From assembly GCA_963971285.1 (NCBI GenBank), contig OZ020244.1, positions 4,278,001 to 4,342,000 on the forward strand: a DNA stretch of 64,000 bases, in the 5' to 3' direction. Within the stretch, counting starts at the first letter, position 1; the number at the start of each line of letters is the position of its first letter. The notes under the pieces are model-generated. The model worked only from the letters and a program-made list of their open reading frames with translations, was not told the origin of the DNA and did not search any database. The translations under genes were made by a program, and so were the position numbers. Shown here piece after piece: positions 22,057 through 32,309 of this stretch. This DNA comes from Astropecten irregularis (lineage: Eukaryota > Echinodermata > Asteroidea > Paxillosida > Astropectinidae).

Positions 22057-22880
22057 AACCATACTGGTGCCAATCTGCACTGTCCCGAACTTATGCTTCA
22101 TGTATACACACAGCATGGTATACATGTACATGTGGTATACAGTGTATATTAAAGTTCTTGGAATTTAGAATGGTTCGTGGCTAAACTTTATGGTACGGAA
22201 ATTTGTGTGAATGGATACTGGCAGAGCTACTACATTTCCTGATGTTGTTGTCATATTTCATCTATGCTTGTCTGGGTTTAGGAACTTGTTGGAATACACC
22301 AATCCAGTAGGCAACGCCCACCATAGCAACGTCCAAGCAACAATGAACACACACACGCACGCATGTCACAATCGCCCACAAGCGAAGCGTTGCACACTCT
22401 AACCCACTGAAAGCACCTCTCTAAATTGGACTTTGGTTTGGGAAAAGGCCAAAAATGTACATTTCCTCTCAGCCAGGGAATCGAGGTGTAAATATGAAAA
22501 TGTAAAAACCGCTTGACCATGGTTAAGAATAAAACTCGGATTTGTAAAAAAGATTGCCTTGTACTTACGAAACAAATGTTAACTCAACGAAAAGTGCAAT
22601 CTGTCGGACCTTAAATAACGCGTTGTGATTGGTCAATTTGTCAAGGGGTGTGGCCTACTGGATGCTGTATTGATTATTCGTTTCCAATTGAACTTATGGA
22701 TCAAACAAGTTAGTGAGATAGGGTCATATCAGAAGCCTAAAACTTTCAAGGTCTTTCAGGGTAATTCGATGCCAAAATCCTTTTGAAATTTACTGGTGCA
22801 TAGAGAATCAGAAATGGTCTACAAAATGCTGCAGTTTACTGGAATAAATTAACTTCATAGCTCGTTAGGGTGAGAAACTT
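22057..22880. other. No gene seen
   Basis: Short TACATG palindromes near 22120 and small frames on both strands without motifs. Nothing repeat-like was recognised from 22200 to 22870. Confidence 0.4.
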
Positions 22881-23179
22881 TAATACTTGACAGGCCCAGC
22901 CACTGAAAAGACTGGCCAGGCCCAGGCCTTCAGGCTCGAAATCCTCCTTTGGTTGACCGGACCCTGAATTGCACTATAGTTGGGTTGTTTAAAATCAATC
23001 AAGCCTGGCTATGTTATGGCGACAGACCACATTAGGGCATCAAAATTGTGTTGCCCTAATATTTTTCTTTAAAACTAGAAAGAATTTTACTGTCGGAAAT
23101 GTTTCTTTTTCAATCCATGTAGTCTAAAACCTTTGTTTATAAACATCAAATAATTGCAAGAGAAACTAACTGATTTTAA

Positions 23180-23290
23180 ATCTCGGGGTTGACGCGGGGT
23201 TGAACAATTTCCAGTGTGAATCGCCGCTGCAGATTTCAACCCCACATCAACCCCGCCTCAACCCCGAGATTTGTCCACTGTGAAAAGGCC
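23180..23290. repeat. Palindrome CTCGGGGTTGACGCGGGGTTG
   Basis: AAATCTCGGGGTTGACGCGG and the inverted CAACCCCGAGATTT flank a short loop. GTGAAAAGGCC follows. It is related to the GGCCTTTTCACACT element at 55716-56036. Confidence 0.6.
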
Positions 23291-23302
23291 TTATTTGACG
23301 TA

Positions 23303-23428
23303 GGGCCTGTTTGTTTAAGGCAAAGGATCCCAGATATGCGGATCCACGTCCTATGCCAGGTACATGTACGCTAAAATGGGATCTGGATCCGCAGAATCGC
23401 TGATCCTGTGCATTAACCAAACAGGCCC
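23303..23428. mobile_element. Tourist-like foldback MITE, copy 2
   Basis: Ends GGGCCTGTTTGTTTAAGG and TTAACCAAACAGGCCC are flanked on both sides by GTA (23300-23302 and 23429-23431), a 3-bp duplication. It ends 50 bp past the donor of RASSF exon 4. Confidence 0.75.
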
Positions 23429-23478
23429 GTAATAAGCTCTGACAAAGTGATAGGTGGAAAAGTTCTAAGATTTCTTAC

Positions 23479-23658
23479 CTCGTAGGTGTTCTTTGGCAGA
23501 AAGAATGAGGTTCTACGTTTGCTGTGGTCCACACTGTGGTCGTAAGGACGTAACGTACTGCACACTTTGGGCAACGGGGAACCGCTGGGAATGCTGACTG
23601 GTCGCGATAGGTTCATGAATATTCGAATGCTGCCCACGAATATTAAACTGTCACTTTC
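23479..23658 (-). CDS. RASSF: RASSF homologue, exon 4 (start of RA domain)
   Basis: 180 bp, exactly 60 codons, between the acceptor TCGATACAG and the donor GTAAGA. It encodes ESDSLIFVGSIRIFMNLSRP, a proline/serine stretch and RRTSFFLPKNTYE. The pattern (G.I.....L.RPVS.P ... RRTSF.LP) is the opening of the RA domain in RASSF1/3/5, which binds Ras-type GTPases (family knowledge). The insert between the two blocks (CSTLRPYDHSVDHSK) is similar in length to human RASSF1. Phases are 0 and 0. Confidence 0.94.
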
Positions 23659-23810
23659 CTGTATCGATATGACGGGTAAAGAAGAAAATGATGTCAGTTC
23701 ATGATAGATTCGTGAATATTTGGGAATTCCTGTTGATTCGGACACCTATTCATAGAAGGAGAAAATAAAATCCCCCCACAGAAGTGTGGTAGGGGTCTAC
23801 GAACGAGTAC

Positions 23811-23972
23811 TTACCTGTAGAGCCACTACTTATGCATATTTCCCTAGACCGTCAGGTATTCATGCCACGGGGCACTGTGGGTAGGTCGATAGGGGGCGCT
23901 GTTGTATCTAATTCTTAGCGTGAATACCTGACGGTCTAGGGAAATATGCGTAAGTAGTGGCTCTACAGATAA
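23811..23972. mobile_element. Foldback element CTGTAGAGCCACTACTTATG
   Basis: Inverted arms of about 50 bp (CTGTAGAGCCACTACTTATG; GACCGTCAGGTATTCA / TGAATACCTGACGGTC) around a 50-bp loop. It lies about 150 bp upstream of the exon 4 acceptor. Its left end contains ACTTACCTG, which reads as a donor-like CAGGTAAGT on the minus strand. Confidence 0.7.
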
Positions 23973-24014
23973 GACGAGTGAAATAGACCCACTTTTATAA
24001 AGTGTTAAGGTCCG

Positions 24015-24725
24015 CTTCAAACATCAAACTTCTGCGTGTCTAATTCAATACATTGCAATTGACATAAAAGTGGCGGAAGTTCGGCAATTACTTCAAACGG
24101 CGGTTTTCTGTTATCATTAATGCCAATGTTAACATGACAGATCAAGAGAGAGTTACGATTGCGATATATTCTTATTGCGAATAGGCGGCGCTCTCTCTTT
24201 TAAAACGGTACGGGGTGAAACTATGACTAAAACATTTCCGCCTGAAATGCTGTATTGTCTAGAAATTATTATTAAAGACAAAGACCAAAAACAGTTTTGA
24301 TCTCGGGGTGAGATCAAAACCATTCGTTATGTTTTAAAAGAAAAATTGAGCTGGTTTTTCGCTATTTTCTTGTGACTCAGATGTCTGATTGAGGTCAAAT
24401 TTTCACAGGTGTGTTATTTTATGTACATGTTGGATAAGACCAAGTGATAGTTACGATTGTGATATATTCTAATTGCGACAAGGCGGCGCTCTCTCTTTTA
24501 AAACGGTACGGGGTGGAACTCTGACTTGGGATGTTTCAAATGAAATAGACACGACAGAAAACCAACATTTGAAGCCGTGCCGCTCTTCTGCCGTTAAAAT
24601 CGGCAAGACCTGTCAAACGTTTGACAGAAAGCTGGCAGTTGATCAAAAGTTGAATTTCTGCTGCGTTTAATTCAAATCTTGGGCCATTATTTGAACTAGA
24701 CACGACAGAAGTTTAATGTTTGAAG
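24015..24725. mobile_element. Composite foldback CTTCAAACATCAAAC with inner insertion
   Basis: Outer arms CTTCAAACATCAAACTTCTG and CAGAAGTTTAATGTTTGAAG are inverted. Inside, an 80-bp direct repeat (AGTTACGATTGCGATATATT ... CGGCGCTCTCTCTTTTAAAA) occurs at about 24150-24225 and 24446-24525. It flanks a partial AAAGGTA subfamily A element (about 24226-24445). Confidence 0.6.
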
Positions 24726-25396
24726 CTGGCATCACCTAAAACGATGTTGCTAGTGGTGTCCTCTTCAATATTAGCAAGGTTAAATTTGTGGAAAGTGGGC
24801 AGGGCTTTGATTTCTGAGGGAAATTATGGGGGTCAAATAGTAATGAAGATGCGACATTTCACAGACAAAACGCTTAGCTGAATAAAATCTGGTTTCAGCT
24901 ACATTACTTAGGTTTAACTTTGGTCTTACTTCTTGGTCTTACTTCACTACGAGCCAGGTCCAAATCTCCTTAAACCCCAACATTTTGTCTTATTGTCCCT
25001 GTACTTTTATAATGTATTCTCATAGACAAGAAGCACACAGGCCCAAGTTTTCCTAAACACCCTGGGGTCAATTTCACGAAGCCCTATGGTTGATCGTAAC
25101 TCGGCTTAGAAAGGATTTATAACCCATTGAATACTACATAGGGCTGCAATGTGTTTTAAGTCCTACGATTGATAGAAAGTTACAATGAGTAATCTGTCTA
25201 CTAATCGAATCCTGGCCAAGTTTTCATACTCACCAAGATAGTGTCTTTTCTATTTTCCCTGTCCTTCAATACACCGCTGACAACTAAGCACACTGGCCTA
25301 GGTTTTACTACACATGAGATGCTTACTTCAAAACAGTATCTTTATCTAGGCCAGTAAACTATCTTGGGCTGTAAGCGAATTAGTTATCTGGCTTAC
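24726..25396. other. No gene seen; partial dispersed repeat
   Basis: 24760-24870 resembles the interior of the 6732 element (GCAAGGTTAAATTT, GGCAGGGCTTTGATTTCTGA). The rest of this part of RASSF intron 3 shows nothing recognisable. Confidence 0.45.
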
Positions 25397-25501
25397 CAGT
25401 TTGATGGGATGTAGAACTTGCTTCATGTTGAATTCCTCTATTCTCCACATTAGCTCTTCTCTTGATAATCCAGACAATGAACTTGTGTCCTCAACGCCAT
25501 C
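25397..25501 (-). CDS. RASSF: RASSF homologue, exon 3 (linker before RA domain)
   Basis: 105 bp, 35 codons, between the acceptor TATCTAG and the donor GTAAGC. It encodes DGVEDTSSLSGLSREELMWR and IEEFNMKQVLHPIKL. The pattern LS..E...RI.EFN corresponds to the LSQAEIEQKIKEYN linker of human RASSF1, just before the RA domain. Both ends are phase 0, joining exons 2 and 4 in frame. Confidence 0.9.
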
Positions 25502-25678
25502 CTAGATAGAGATCAAGAATGAACGAGAATCTTGAAGAAATTTGAACAGATATTATCCGTTATAGCAGTCTTCCTTCATAACAATTTTGAAGGATAAATT
25601 GTTTTATGTTTTGTACACAAAATTTGGAAGGATTACGTTCAGTATAGCAACAAATTTAGTGTAGCGGTATTCATTTAA

Positions 25679-26163
25679 ATGCTCATTCACACACACTGAA
25701 AAAGAGCGATTTGAGCCCTGATTATTTTTTCGCATGTCCACACAGGTGGAAAAGTTATGAACAAAATCAAACCGGTTTGATTTCTTAACTGCACATGAAC
25801 AATTCTCAAAGTTTGACCTGACATCCGGTTTTGCGCGCACGAACAGCTGAATCGATATGGTACAGTGTACAATGTACATGTACAATTTACACTCAATGTG
25901 CTGTGACGGGAAGTTTGTATAGCGGGCCACTTGCATGATGGGATATGGCATACTTCGCATGGCAAATAATCGCGACAATTTATAAAATTTTACAAAAAAG
26001 ACACTAATAGTGACGTCCAAATTGCGAGTAGAATACTCTACTCACTAATAATCGTAACTTTTCGGTCCACACATGTTTAATAAAAAAAACCCGGTTTTTG
26101 AAATCGCGATTCAAATCGCGAACCAAAAAATGTGCGATTATTGGTGTGTGTGTGAACGGGCCT
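25679..26163. mobile_element. MITE with CACACAC ends, diverged copy
   Basis: Left GCTCATTCACACACACTGAA and right GTGTGTGTGAACGGGCC are inverted. The interior ATAATCGCGACAATTT and CATGATGGGATATGGCATAC recur in the elements at 32310 and 35545. A 138-codon minus-strand frame inside it is a by-product. Confidence 0.6.
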
Positions 26164-26636
26164 TAGGTCCTATAGCAACGTGCCACTGCACTGAAACATT
26201 TTCAAGAGTTACATGTATTTTCATGTTTACAGTATATTAGGGATACATTTTGCAAAAGACCCCAAAACGACTTAAAATATAAATAAATTTGCTCACTGCT
26301 ACGAGATTGTTCATGACTTGAAGGAGTCTAGATAGTAGAATATAATTCAGACTTCCTTTAGGAATATCTATAATGACTTGAATAAAAGTTATCATGATGC
26401 CACATGTTTTATAAACCTATTGCCTATCCCTTTACATGCTTGTCATACACGAGTATTAAAAATTTAAGATTGACAACCACGTTACACCTTTGTGTTTGTA
26501 ACCTTTTTTAAAATCTGTAATAACTAAAATTAACATAATTAAAGTTATCATGATGTCACATGCTTTATAAAGAAAGGCTCATCCCTGACATGCTTGTCAT
26601 GTAGGTGTACAAGCATGACATGTTTAAATTTCTAAA
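26164..26636. repeat. Imperfect 75-bp direct repeat
   Basis: GTTATCATGATGCCACATGT...CATGCTTGTCATACA (about 26385-26460) is repeated at about 26540-26620. No coding content. Confidence 0.5.
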
Positions 26637-27000
26637 AAGGTAGTGCTTTGGTTTTTGCCAAAGAAAGTACAGATTCATGGGCAATCATATCAAGAAAGAT
26701 ACAGTGACAGTCAATTGTGAAATTTTCAGTCCCATGCGGTGCCCACTTTTGGAGAAAACAGTGAAAAATGGTCACAGTATTTTCAAATCTCTTCAAAGGA
26801 GTTTTCATCTCACACTGAGATCAATCAAAGCTGTTTTCGGTCTTTGGTTTTACTCTTTTTCAGGATAAATACAGCATTTCAGGCAGAACAATTTTAACGG
26901 TATATGTTTGTTTCTACCATCAACATTTTTATACCCTGTAAGTTATAACCTAAATCTGTGAAGATTTCTGTTTTGATATGCTACCAAAGTATGATAGTAC
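26637..27000. mobile_element. AAAGGTA foldback MITE, subfamily B
   Basis: AAAAGGTAGTGCTTTGGTTT at the left and CTACCAAAGTATGATAGTAC at the right. The centre is diverged. Confidence 0.7.
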
Positions 27001-27205
27001 AGTATGTGGTTTGATTTGCGGAAACAAAATGTGAGAATCGCTCATACTTTCGCATCCGTCTCCTTGTAATAACTAGAGCAGGCTAGTCGAAATGTTGAGA
27101 CCTTACGAGAAGTGCAAAAGTACGAACGATTCTTACATGGTGTTTCCAGCTGTCCACAAACCGATCCACATACCAATTAGAGCTTCAAATCTTTCTTTAA
27201 GTATG
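27001..27205. mobile_element. Foldback element TGCGGAAACA, decayed copy
   Basis: TTTGCGGAAACAAAATGTGA and ACATGGTGTTTCC...AAACCGATCCACAT are inverted. A stem ACTAGAGCAGGCTAGT precedes CGAAATGTTGAGACC. The better copy at 33955 carries an intact CTGATGAG. Confidence 0.6.
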
Positions 27206-27526
27206 ATAGTACCTTTAAAACTGACAAACATTGTTACACCCTTATTATTGCAACATACATGAACAATGTACTTTTTGTATAATTGTCCATGACCATATCA
27301 CATGATTTTATGAAAATAGCTCCAATGTGATTCACTAACCACATGAACATGCACACGCCCACATACTTCCTCAGTCAAAACTAAATACATACTCTTTATG
27401 ATACCACAGCCCATTCAAAGAACTTTTGACCCCATCAATCTTTTACTTGATATTCCAAACCATGGTGATGAACAGTGCTGGAGGGCTCCAGACTCGAGTC
27501 CTGATTTTCAAACACTCAGACTAAAA

Positions 27527-27775
27527 GGCCTTTTCACATGACGCCAAACAAACTCTCAACCATTGAGAAATTCTCTCATGGTTGCAAAATCTTACAAAAA
27601 TGTCATCGTGTGAAAGGACACCAATGCTTGAGAGTGACCGACGTCCCTGGTGAATCCGGGAGAGATTTTGACCGAGGTCCAGACCTTCGACAACAATTTC
27701 TCAAGGGTCCCTTGCGAAGTTCTTTGCAATGCGCATGTGTGTGTTTTCTATGTGTTACATGGCCTTTGCACTAAG
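27527..27775. mobile_element. Foldback MITE GGCCTTTTCACA, truncated copy
   Basis: It matches 823 onwards (GGCCTTTTCACATGACGCC, CTCTCAACCATTGAGAAATT, GGACACCAATGCTTGAGAGT) but stops near CATGGCCTTTGCA. The right arm is missing. Confidence 0.7.
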
Positions 27776-27842
27776 ATTACCCTGAAGATGAGTAATATGG
27801 CTACTAATTAAGATCAATCTTACAGAGAGATACTGTCATATT

Positions 27843-28138
27843 GGTCGGGCCCAGCTACTGAGAAGCCAGGACAGGTCCGGGCTTTGCCTAGGGTTTTGGG
27901 CTTCTATAATCCCTAGCCTTGAACTATCAACTTCAAGCCCCTGCTTTGTCCTGGATCATAGTTGGCATAAACTTGATTGACAGACTGAGTTCCCAATGAT
28001 CACGGACAGTATCCAGAATCTTGACTTCAATGATTTTAAGCAGCTCTGTTGTATTGAAGTTCAGAGCTACATGTAGCAAAAGGAGGATTTCAGGCTCGAA
28101 GGCTTAGGCTTGGTCAGGCCTTCATAGCTGGGCCAGAC
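27843..28138. mobile_element. Foldback element GGTCGGGCCCAGCTACTGA
   Basis: Left GGTCGGGCCCAGCTACTGAG and right CTTCATAGCTGGGCCAGAC are inverted. Interior phrases (GAACTATCAACTTCAAGCCC, GTCCTGGATCATAGTTGGCA) recur inverted at 59040-59150. Confidence 0.6.
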
Positions 28139-28159
28139 TAGTATTGGAGTTTCTCTCCC

Positions 28160-28650
28160 TTAAAGGTAGTATCATACTTTGGTAGCATACCGAAACAGAT
28201 ATCTTCACAGATGTACCTATAACTTACAGGGTATACATGTAAAGATGGTGATGGTAGAAATATTAAATATACCTTTCAATTTTTTTCTGCCTGAAATGCT
28301 GTATTTATCCAGAAAAGAGTGAAACAAATGGTATAAAATAATTTGGAAAGAATTCCACTGACGGCCATCACTTGTGCACAAACCTATGGGACCAACAGAG
28401 GGCGTTTTGATAAAAATGGCTACCGCTGCATTCGAGTTGTATAATTGTAGGTCAAAAAACCCTGAAAATCTCACTTTTTAGATAAGCTACACCAGTTTTC
28501 ACTCCTGAGATTGAAGTTCATCATGACATGCATCAAATAATCATAACTCTTGGAGGAAATAACCCTGTTTCTGTCATGGCCGTCAGTGGAATTCTTTCCA
28601 TTACGGTAAAGGTCTTCATTGATATTTGTGCCCAAAAACTTAAGTATGAA
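28160..28650. mobile_element. AAAGGTA MITE split by another foldback
   Basis: The left half (AAAGGTAGTATCATACTTTG to CAGAAAAGAGTGAAACAAAT) and the right remnant (AACTTAAGTATGAAATTACC) are separated by the 28345-28599 element. This gives a relative age: the host copy is older. Confidence 0.65.
28345..28599. mobile_element. Nested foldback GGAAAGAATTCCACTGACGG
   Basis: Perfect inverted ends GGAAAGAATTCCACTGACGG and CCGTCAGTGGAATTCTTTCC extend through GCCAT. It is inserted in the AAAGGTA copy above and lies in RASSF intron 2, about 260 bp past the exon 2 donor. Confidence 0.75.
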
Positions 28651-28754
28651 ATTACCTTTAATGCTTTGTGAAATAAACCCCTAGAACTGGTGTAACTTTA
28701 AGCCAAATTCAAATGTTTCTTCGGTGGATAACATCCACAAGCAATTAGAGATTA

Positions 28755-28848
28755 ACCTAACCCTGTGTACCTACAGTGGTATCACACAAGACAAGAGCTG
28801 CTTACCATACATTACCACAGTCTCCACAGGGGGACTGGATATTAATGT
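28755..28848 (+). repeat. CCACAC/CCCTAA unit touching RASSF exon 2
   Basis: One unit (TTAACCTAACCCTGTGTACC, GACAAGAGCTGCTTACCATA, GTCTCCACAGGGGGACTGGA) ends within about 10 bp of the donor of exon 2. The main array lies 600 bp upstream of that exon on the gene's strand. Confidence 0.65.
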
Positions 28849-28856
28849 ATGCTTAC

Positions 28857-28975
28857 CTGTATGGCAACGATGGTGTGTTGTGGTGATTCTGACTGAGCTT
28901 GTTTGTAGACTGGAGACTCTGTACAATCTAACCGTACTTCCTTCAGGCACTTGTAATGACATGTGTACTTGCAAT
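28857..28975 (-). CDS. RASSF: RASSF homologue, exon 2 (end of C1 finger)
   Basis: 119 bp between the acceptor ATATTTGACAG and the donor GTAAGC. Two bases complete a Tyr codon split from exon 1; then CKYTCHYKCLKEVRLDC follows. Together with exon 1 this gives C-X2-C-X4-H-X2-C-X7-C, the second half of a C1 zinc finger. It matches CKFTCHYRC of RASSF1A. A less conserved stretch (TESPVYKQAQSESPQHTIVA) leads to the linker. Exit phase 0 fits exon 3. The codon split and shared zinc pattern make the exon 1 to exon 2 link strong across a 21.7-kb intron. Confidence 0.93.
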
Positions 28976-29120
28976 CTGTCAAATATAGACGTGTACAAAG
29001 AATTAATCACAAATTATGCACTGTCCTACAATGTGCATACATGTATACTGATATCACCTAGTATTCTTGTAAATTTTTAAGAAAGATAGATGGATCAAAC
29101 CGTGGAGGAAGGTACTCACT

Positions 29121-29534
29121 GGTTACGTTCAGACAGCGTGTTAAATTCGCTAAAACAACTGTTTTAACCTGATCGGTTTTAGCAATATGTGTCTGGACGC
29201 TCTAAAACAGTTATTGATCTATAAAAACAGATCGGTTTTATCCGCCGCTAAAACACCAAAGTTAAAACTGCTCGGAAGGAGGGTTTAGCGCTTTGTGTGT
29301 TTATATTCAAACACACAGATAAATCCGCGCGCTTTATTTTATAACTGGAAGCCCGTACGGGGTCAAGGCACAGTGCATGACCTCTTAAAACCAAAAATAA
29401 AACCGATCTGTTTTAACTGCAAAAAGTAAAACGCTGTATGGACGCAACAGAATTTTAACTTACCCCCTTGGTTGCCGAGCGGTTTACATTGTAACTCAAT
29501 TGGTTTTTAAATAAAAGGCTGTCTGAACGTACCC
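29121..29534. mobile_element. MITE TTACGTTCAGACAG, copy 2
   Basis: Ends GGTTACGTTCAGACAGCG and GGCTGTCTGAACGTACCC are inverted. GTTAAATTCGCTAAAACAAC and ACCTGATCGGTTTTAGCAAT are shared with the 11551 copy, which has an extra insertion. Confidence 0.75.
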
Positions 29535-29584
29535 TATGATCAAACTATATCTACCTTTTACCATTTTGAATTAATAATGCTCTT

Positions 29585-30115
29585 GACAGCCCTGACCCTC
29601 TGCAACCTACCAACAACACAAGACAAGAGCTGCTTACCACACACTACCACAGTCTCCACAGGGGGACTGGATATTAACCCTAACCCTCTGCACCTACCAC
29701 ACAAGACAAGAGCTGCTTACCACACATTACCACAGTCTCCACAGGGAACTGGATATTAACCCTAACCCTCTGCACCTACCACACAAGACAAGAGCTGCTT
29801 ACCACACAATACCAGTCTCCACAGGGAACTGGATATTAACCCTAACCCTCTGCACCTACCACACAAGACAAGAGCTGCTTACCACACATTACCACAGTCT
29901 CCACAGGGAACTGGATATTAACCCTAACCCTCTGCACCTACCACACAAGACAAGAGCTGCTTACCACACATTACCAGTCTCCACAGGGAACTGGATATTA
30001 ACCCTAACCCTCTGCACCTACCACACAAGACAAGAGCTGCTTACCACACATTACCACAGTCTCCACAGGGGAACTGGATCCTTAACCACACATTACCATA
30101 CAAACCAGAGTTGTG
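29585..30115 (+). repeat. 80-83 bp tandem repeat with CCCTAACCC
   Basis: About six head-to-tail units start ATTAACCCTAACCCTCTGCA and include ACCACACAAGACAAGAGCTG and ACCACAGTCTCCACAGGG. Some units lack three bases (80 against 83). Single units occur at 2940-3760, 13795, 28755 and 47290. AACCCTAACCC resembles the common animal telomere repeat, but only one and a half copies occur per unit. Confidence 0.9.
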
Positions 30116-30252
30116 GTAATTAGGATATGTAACCACACTTACTACAATTTCAAGCTAACATTTTATAATCATTACCTTTAATAGTTACCGGTAGTTTTTA
30201 TAAGTGCTACTAAAACTTTTAATATATTCTTACGTGACCACATGAAAAACCA

Positions 30253-30408
30253 GGGGCCGATTTCATAAAGCTCTGCGACGCGTCGCAACTTGATTTGCGA
30301 CCTGTCATACCTGCGACGTGTCGCATCTATATGTGGTGAGTCCATAGATAAAGGATGCGTCTTACATGTAACTCTGCGACGTGTCGTAAGTTTTATGAAA
30401 TCGGCCCC
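30253..30408. mobile_element. CpG-rich foldback GGGGCCGATTTCATAAA
   Basis: Ends GGGGCCGATTTCATAAA and TTTATGAAATCGGCCCC are perfect inverted repeats. The interior has repeated GCGACGTGTCGC and GCGACGCGTCGC palindromes. The 156-bp unit would form a dense hairpin. Confidence 0.75.
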
Positions 30409-30409
30409 A

Positions 30410-31137
30410 TGTGTGGTATTAAACTATGGCATTCCTAGCTATACAGGTGGGTTACAGTTAAATTAATTACATTAAGATGACCATATTTTGTTGAGATGAT
30501 CCGGGGACAGTGATCCGTGTCCTGGTGGAGGGGTATAATTTTGAAAACATTTGAATCCAGATGGTGCCTACATGCCGAATGGTGGCATCTATGGACATCT
30601 TGTCCAGTTGACATGAGTGGGTTACATACATGCATGTCTTAGGCGGTTATCTTCGCATACTTCTCTGAAGAATGGATCTAGCACAGCATTTGTGTTCAGG
30701 TTTTTTTAAAATTTAGGACAATTAGAATTTTCGGGGCATTTCGTCGAATTGGGGACATTTTCGGGGACAATTTTTCATCGGGGACGGCACTGTCAAATTG
30801 GGGACGTCTGGTCACCTTAAATTAGATGATTACTGCATGTATTTGAAATAATGAGTTTTGGTATGTAGATTAGCATGCTTGTGTTATATACTGTGTACCT
30901 CTCCAGACAGGATTCCAATACAACCATGCCCCTGTAGACGTGTCTCTCATTGTGCCAGTTCCTACATTACATGAAGTCAGAAATAATACACAAAATTCAA
31001 GGCATGAAACTCAAAACAATGGGTTACATAACAGTCAATGACTGGTCAGATGACCAAAAACATTGAACATCCATCAACTCAAAAGTAGATTTGGGGATGT
31101 ACATTTAATGTACAGATAAGAACGTACATGTAGTTCA
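30410..31137. other. No certain gene; one exon-like 66-bp block
   Basis: 30911-30977 on the minus strand lies between AATGTAG and GTACAC and reads NWHNERHVYRGMVVLESC, but its phase fits neither RASSF exon 1 nor exon 3. The plus strand across the same bases is equally open. It is recorded only as a possibility. TTCGGGGAC repeats occur at 30735-30790. Confidence 0.3.
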
Positions 31138-31522
31138 TTTAAAGGGATTGCATACGTTTGGTAATTTGAGCCTAATGTTTGTTTCAAACCAATATAATTG
31201 TATATATATACCATAAAACTAACCTGTGAAAGTTTCAATTCAAAAGGTGGTCGCGATTTTGAGATTTTGGCGACAAACTAGAGCGGTTATTTCACGCCAA
31301 AGAACAGTAAGTCAATAGCTGAGAAGCGTTACGGCCATAACGCTTCTCAGATTCATAATTTTTTGAGATAAAAAGTGACATATTTTTCCATAACCGCGGT
31401 ACTTCGAATTGAACGTTTCTCAATATGCATTATACTATCCAAAGCAGCTGTACTTCTCACCAAGTAAGTTTTTATTGCCATAAATTTTCAGAGTCATTAC
31501 CAAACGTATGCAATGCCTTTAA
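31138..31522. mobile_element. MITE TTTAAAGGGATTGCATACG, copy 2
   Basis: Ends TTTAAAGGGATTGCATACGT and ACGTATGCAATGCCTTTAAA are inverted. GAGAAGCGTTACGGCCATAA and its palindromic partner AACGCTTCTCAG form an inner hairpin, also seen at 15720-16034. Confidence 0.75.
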
Positions 31523-32044
31523 ATAGTGTACTTCCCTTGCATTAACTTGTACATGTACCGGTACTTTCTTCTCAAGTATAGTGTTTATATTTACATGTAG
31601 GTGTAAATACAGGTATGTACAGTACATTGCACATGTATACATGTACACGTACATGTGCAACTAGTAGTACACATAACTATGTATGTAATCTATAGGGTTA
31701 GAATGTCGTATTAATCTTGTTTAATAAGAAATATGATGTACAAGACACTGATATCCCAAAAGCGCTCTGCACTTGCGCTAAAAAAATCACCAGATCTCAG
31801 ACAAATATTGCAACCATGCAAACGAGTGTGTGTGTGCGTGCATGTACACTACGTGTGTGAGACAATGTTTGTCTAACATCCAGCGATTTTGTGATGTCAT
31901 TAGTGCGGAGCGCTATTTCACATCAATTCAAATGGATGAAATCAATGTCCTATTGTGTATTAATTATCACAATAACAGACTGAGCTAAACGTCCAGTTTA
32001 CAAATAGTAAACTTTTTTTTATCCAATTGCAGGATCTGATCCAC
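31523..32044. other. No gene seen; TACATG-rich
   Basis: Several GTACATGTACA palindromes (31545-31660) and AT-rich filler. No coding motif. Confidence 0.4.
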
Positions 32045-32195
32045 CAATGAGAGACTTTGGAGAACCTGTCTTCAAGTCAACAGCGCACGCACGCGCAATA
32101 CAACGCGTGCATGCTCACAATTGCGCAAGCATGGTCTGCGCGTGCCCTGTTGACTCAAGACTGGCTCTCCAAAAGTCTCCCATTGCGGGACCTAG
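32045..32195. mobile_element. Foldback MITE GAGACTTTGGAGAACC, copy 2
   Basis: AATGAGAGACTTTGGAGAAC and TCTCCAAAAGTCTCCCATT are inverted, then AAGTCAACAGCGC and CCTGTTGACTC. It corresponds to 14115-14231. The loop is rich in CGCGCA. Confidence 0.7.
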
Positions 32196-32309
32196 TGTGA
32201 ACAGGGTCTTTGTGTATGCCAATATCAATTTTTGGCAAAAGGTGGATCTGATCTGATCCACCTATTGGGGGTTCTAGTGTGAACATGGATAATTTGTAAT
32301 GCCAATAAT

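Noticed and set aside
29585-30115. CRISPR-like or telomere tract
   Set aside because: The units are contiguous, with no unique spacers, and the telomere-like motif occurs only about one and a half times per 83 bp.
30911-30977. 66-bp minus-strand exon considered as part of RASSF
   Set aside because: It would create a stop after exon 1 and its phase does not meet exon 3. The proper C1-completing exon was found at 28857-28975.
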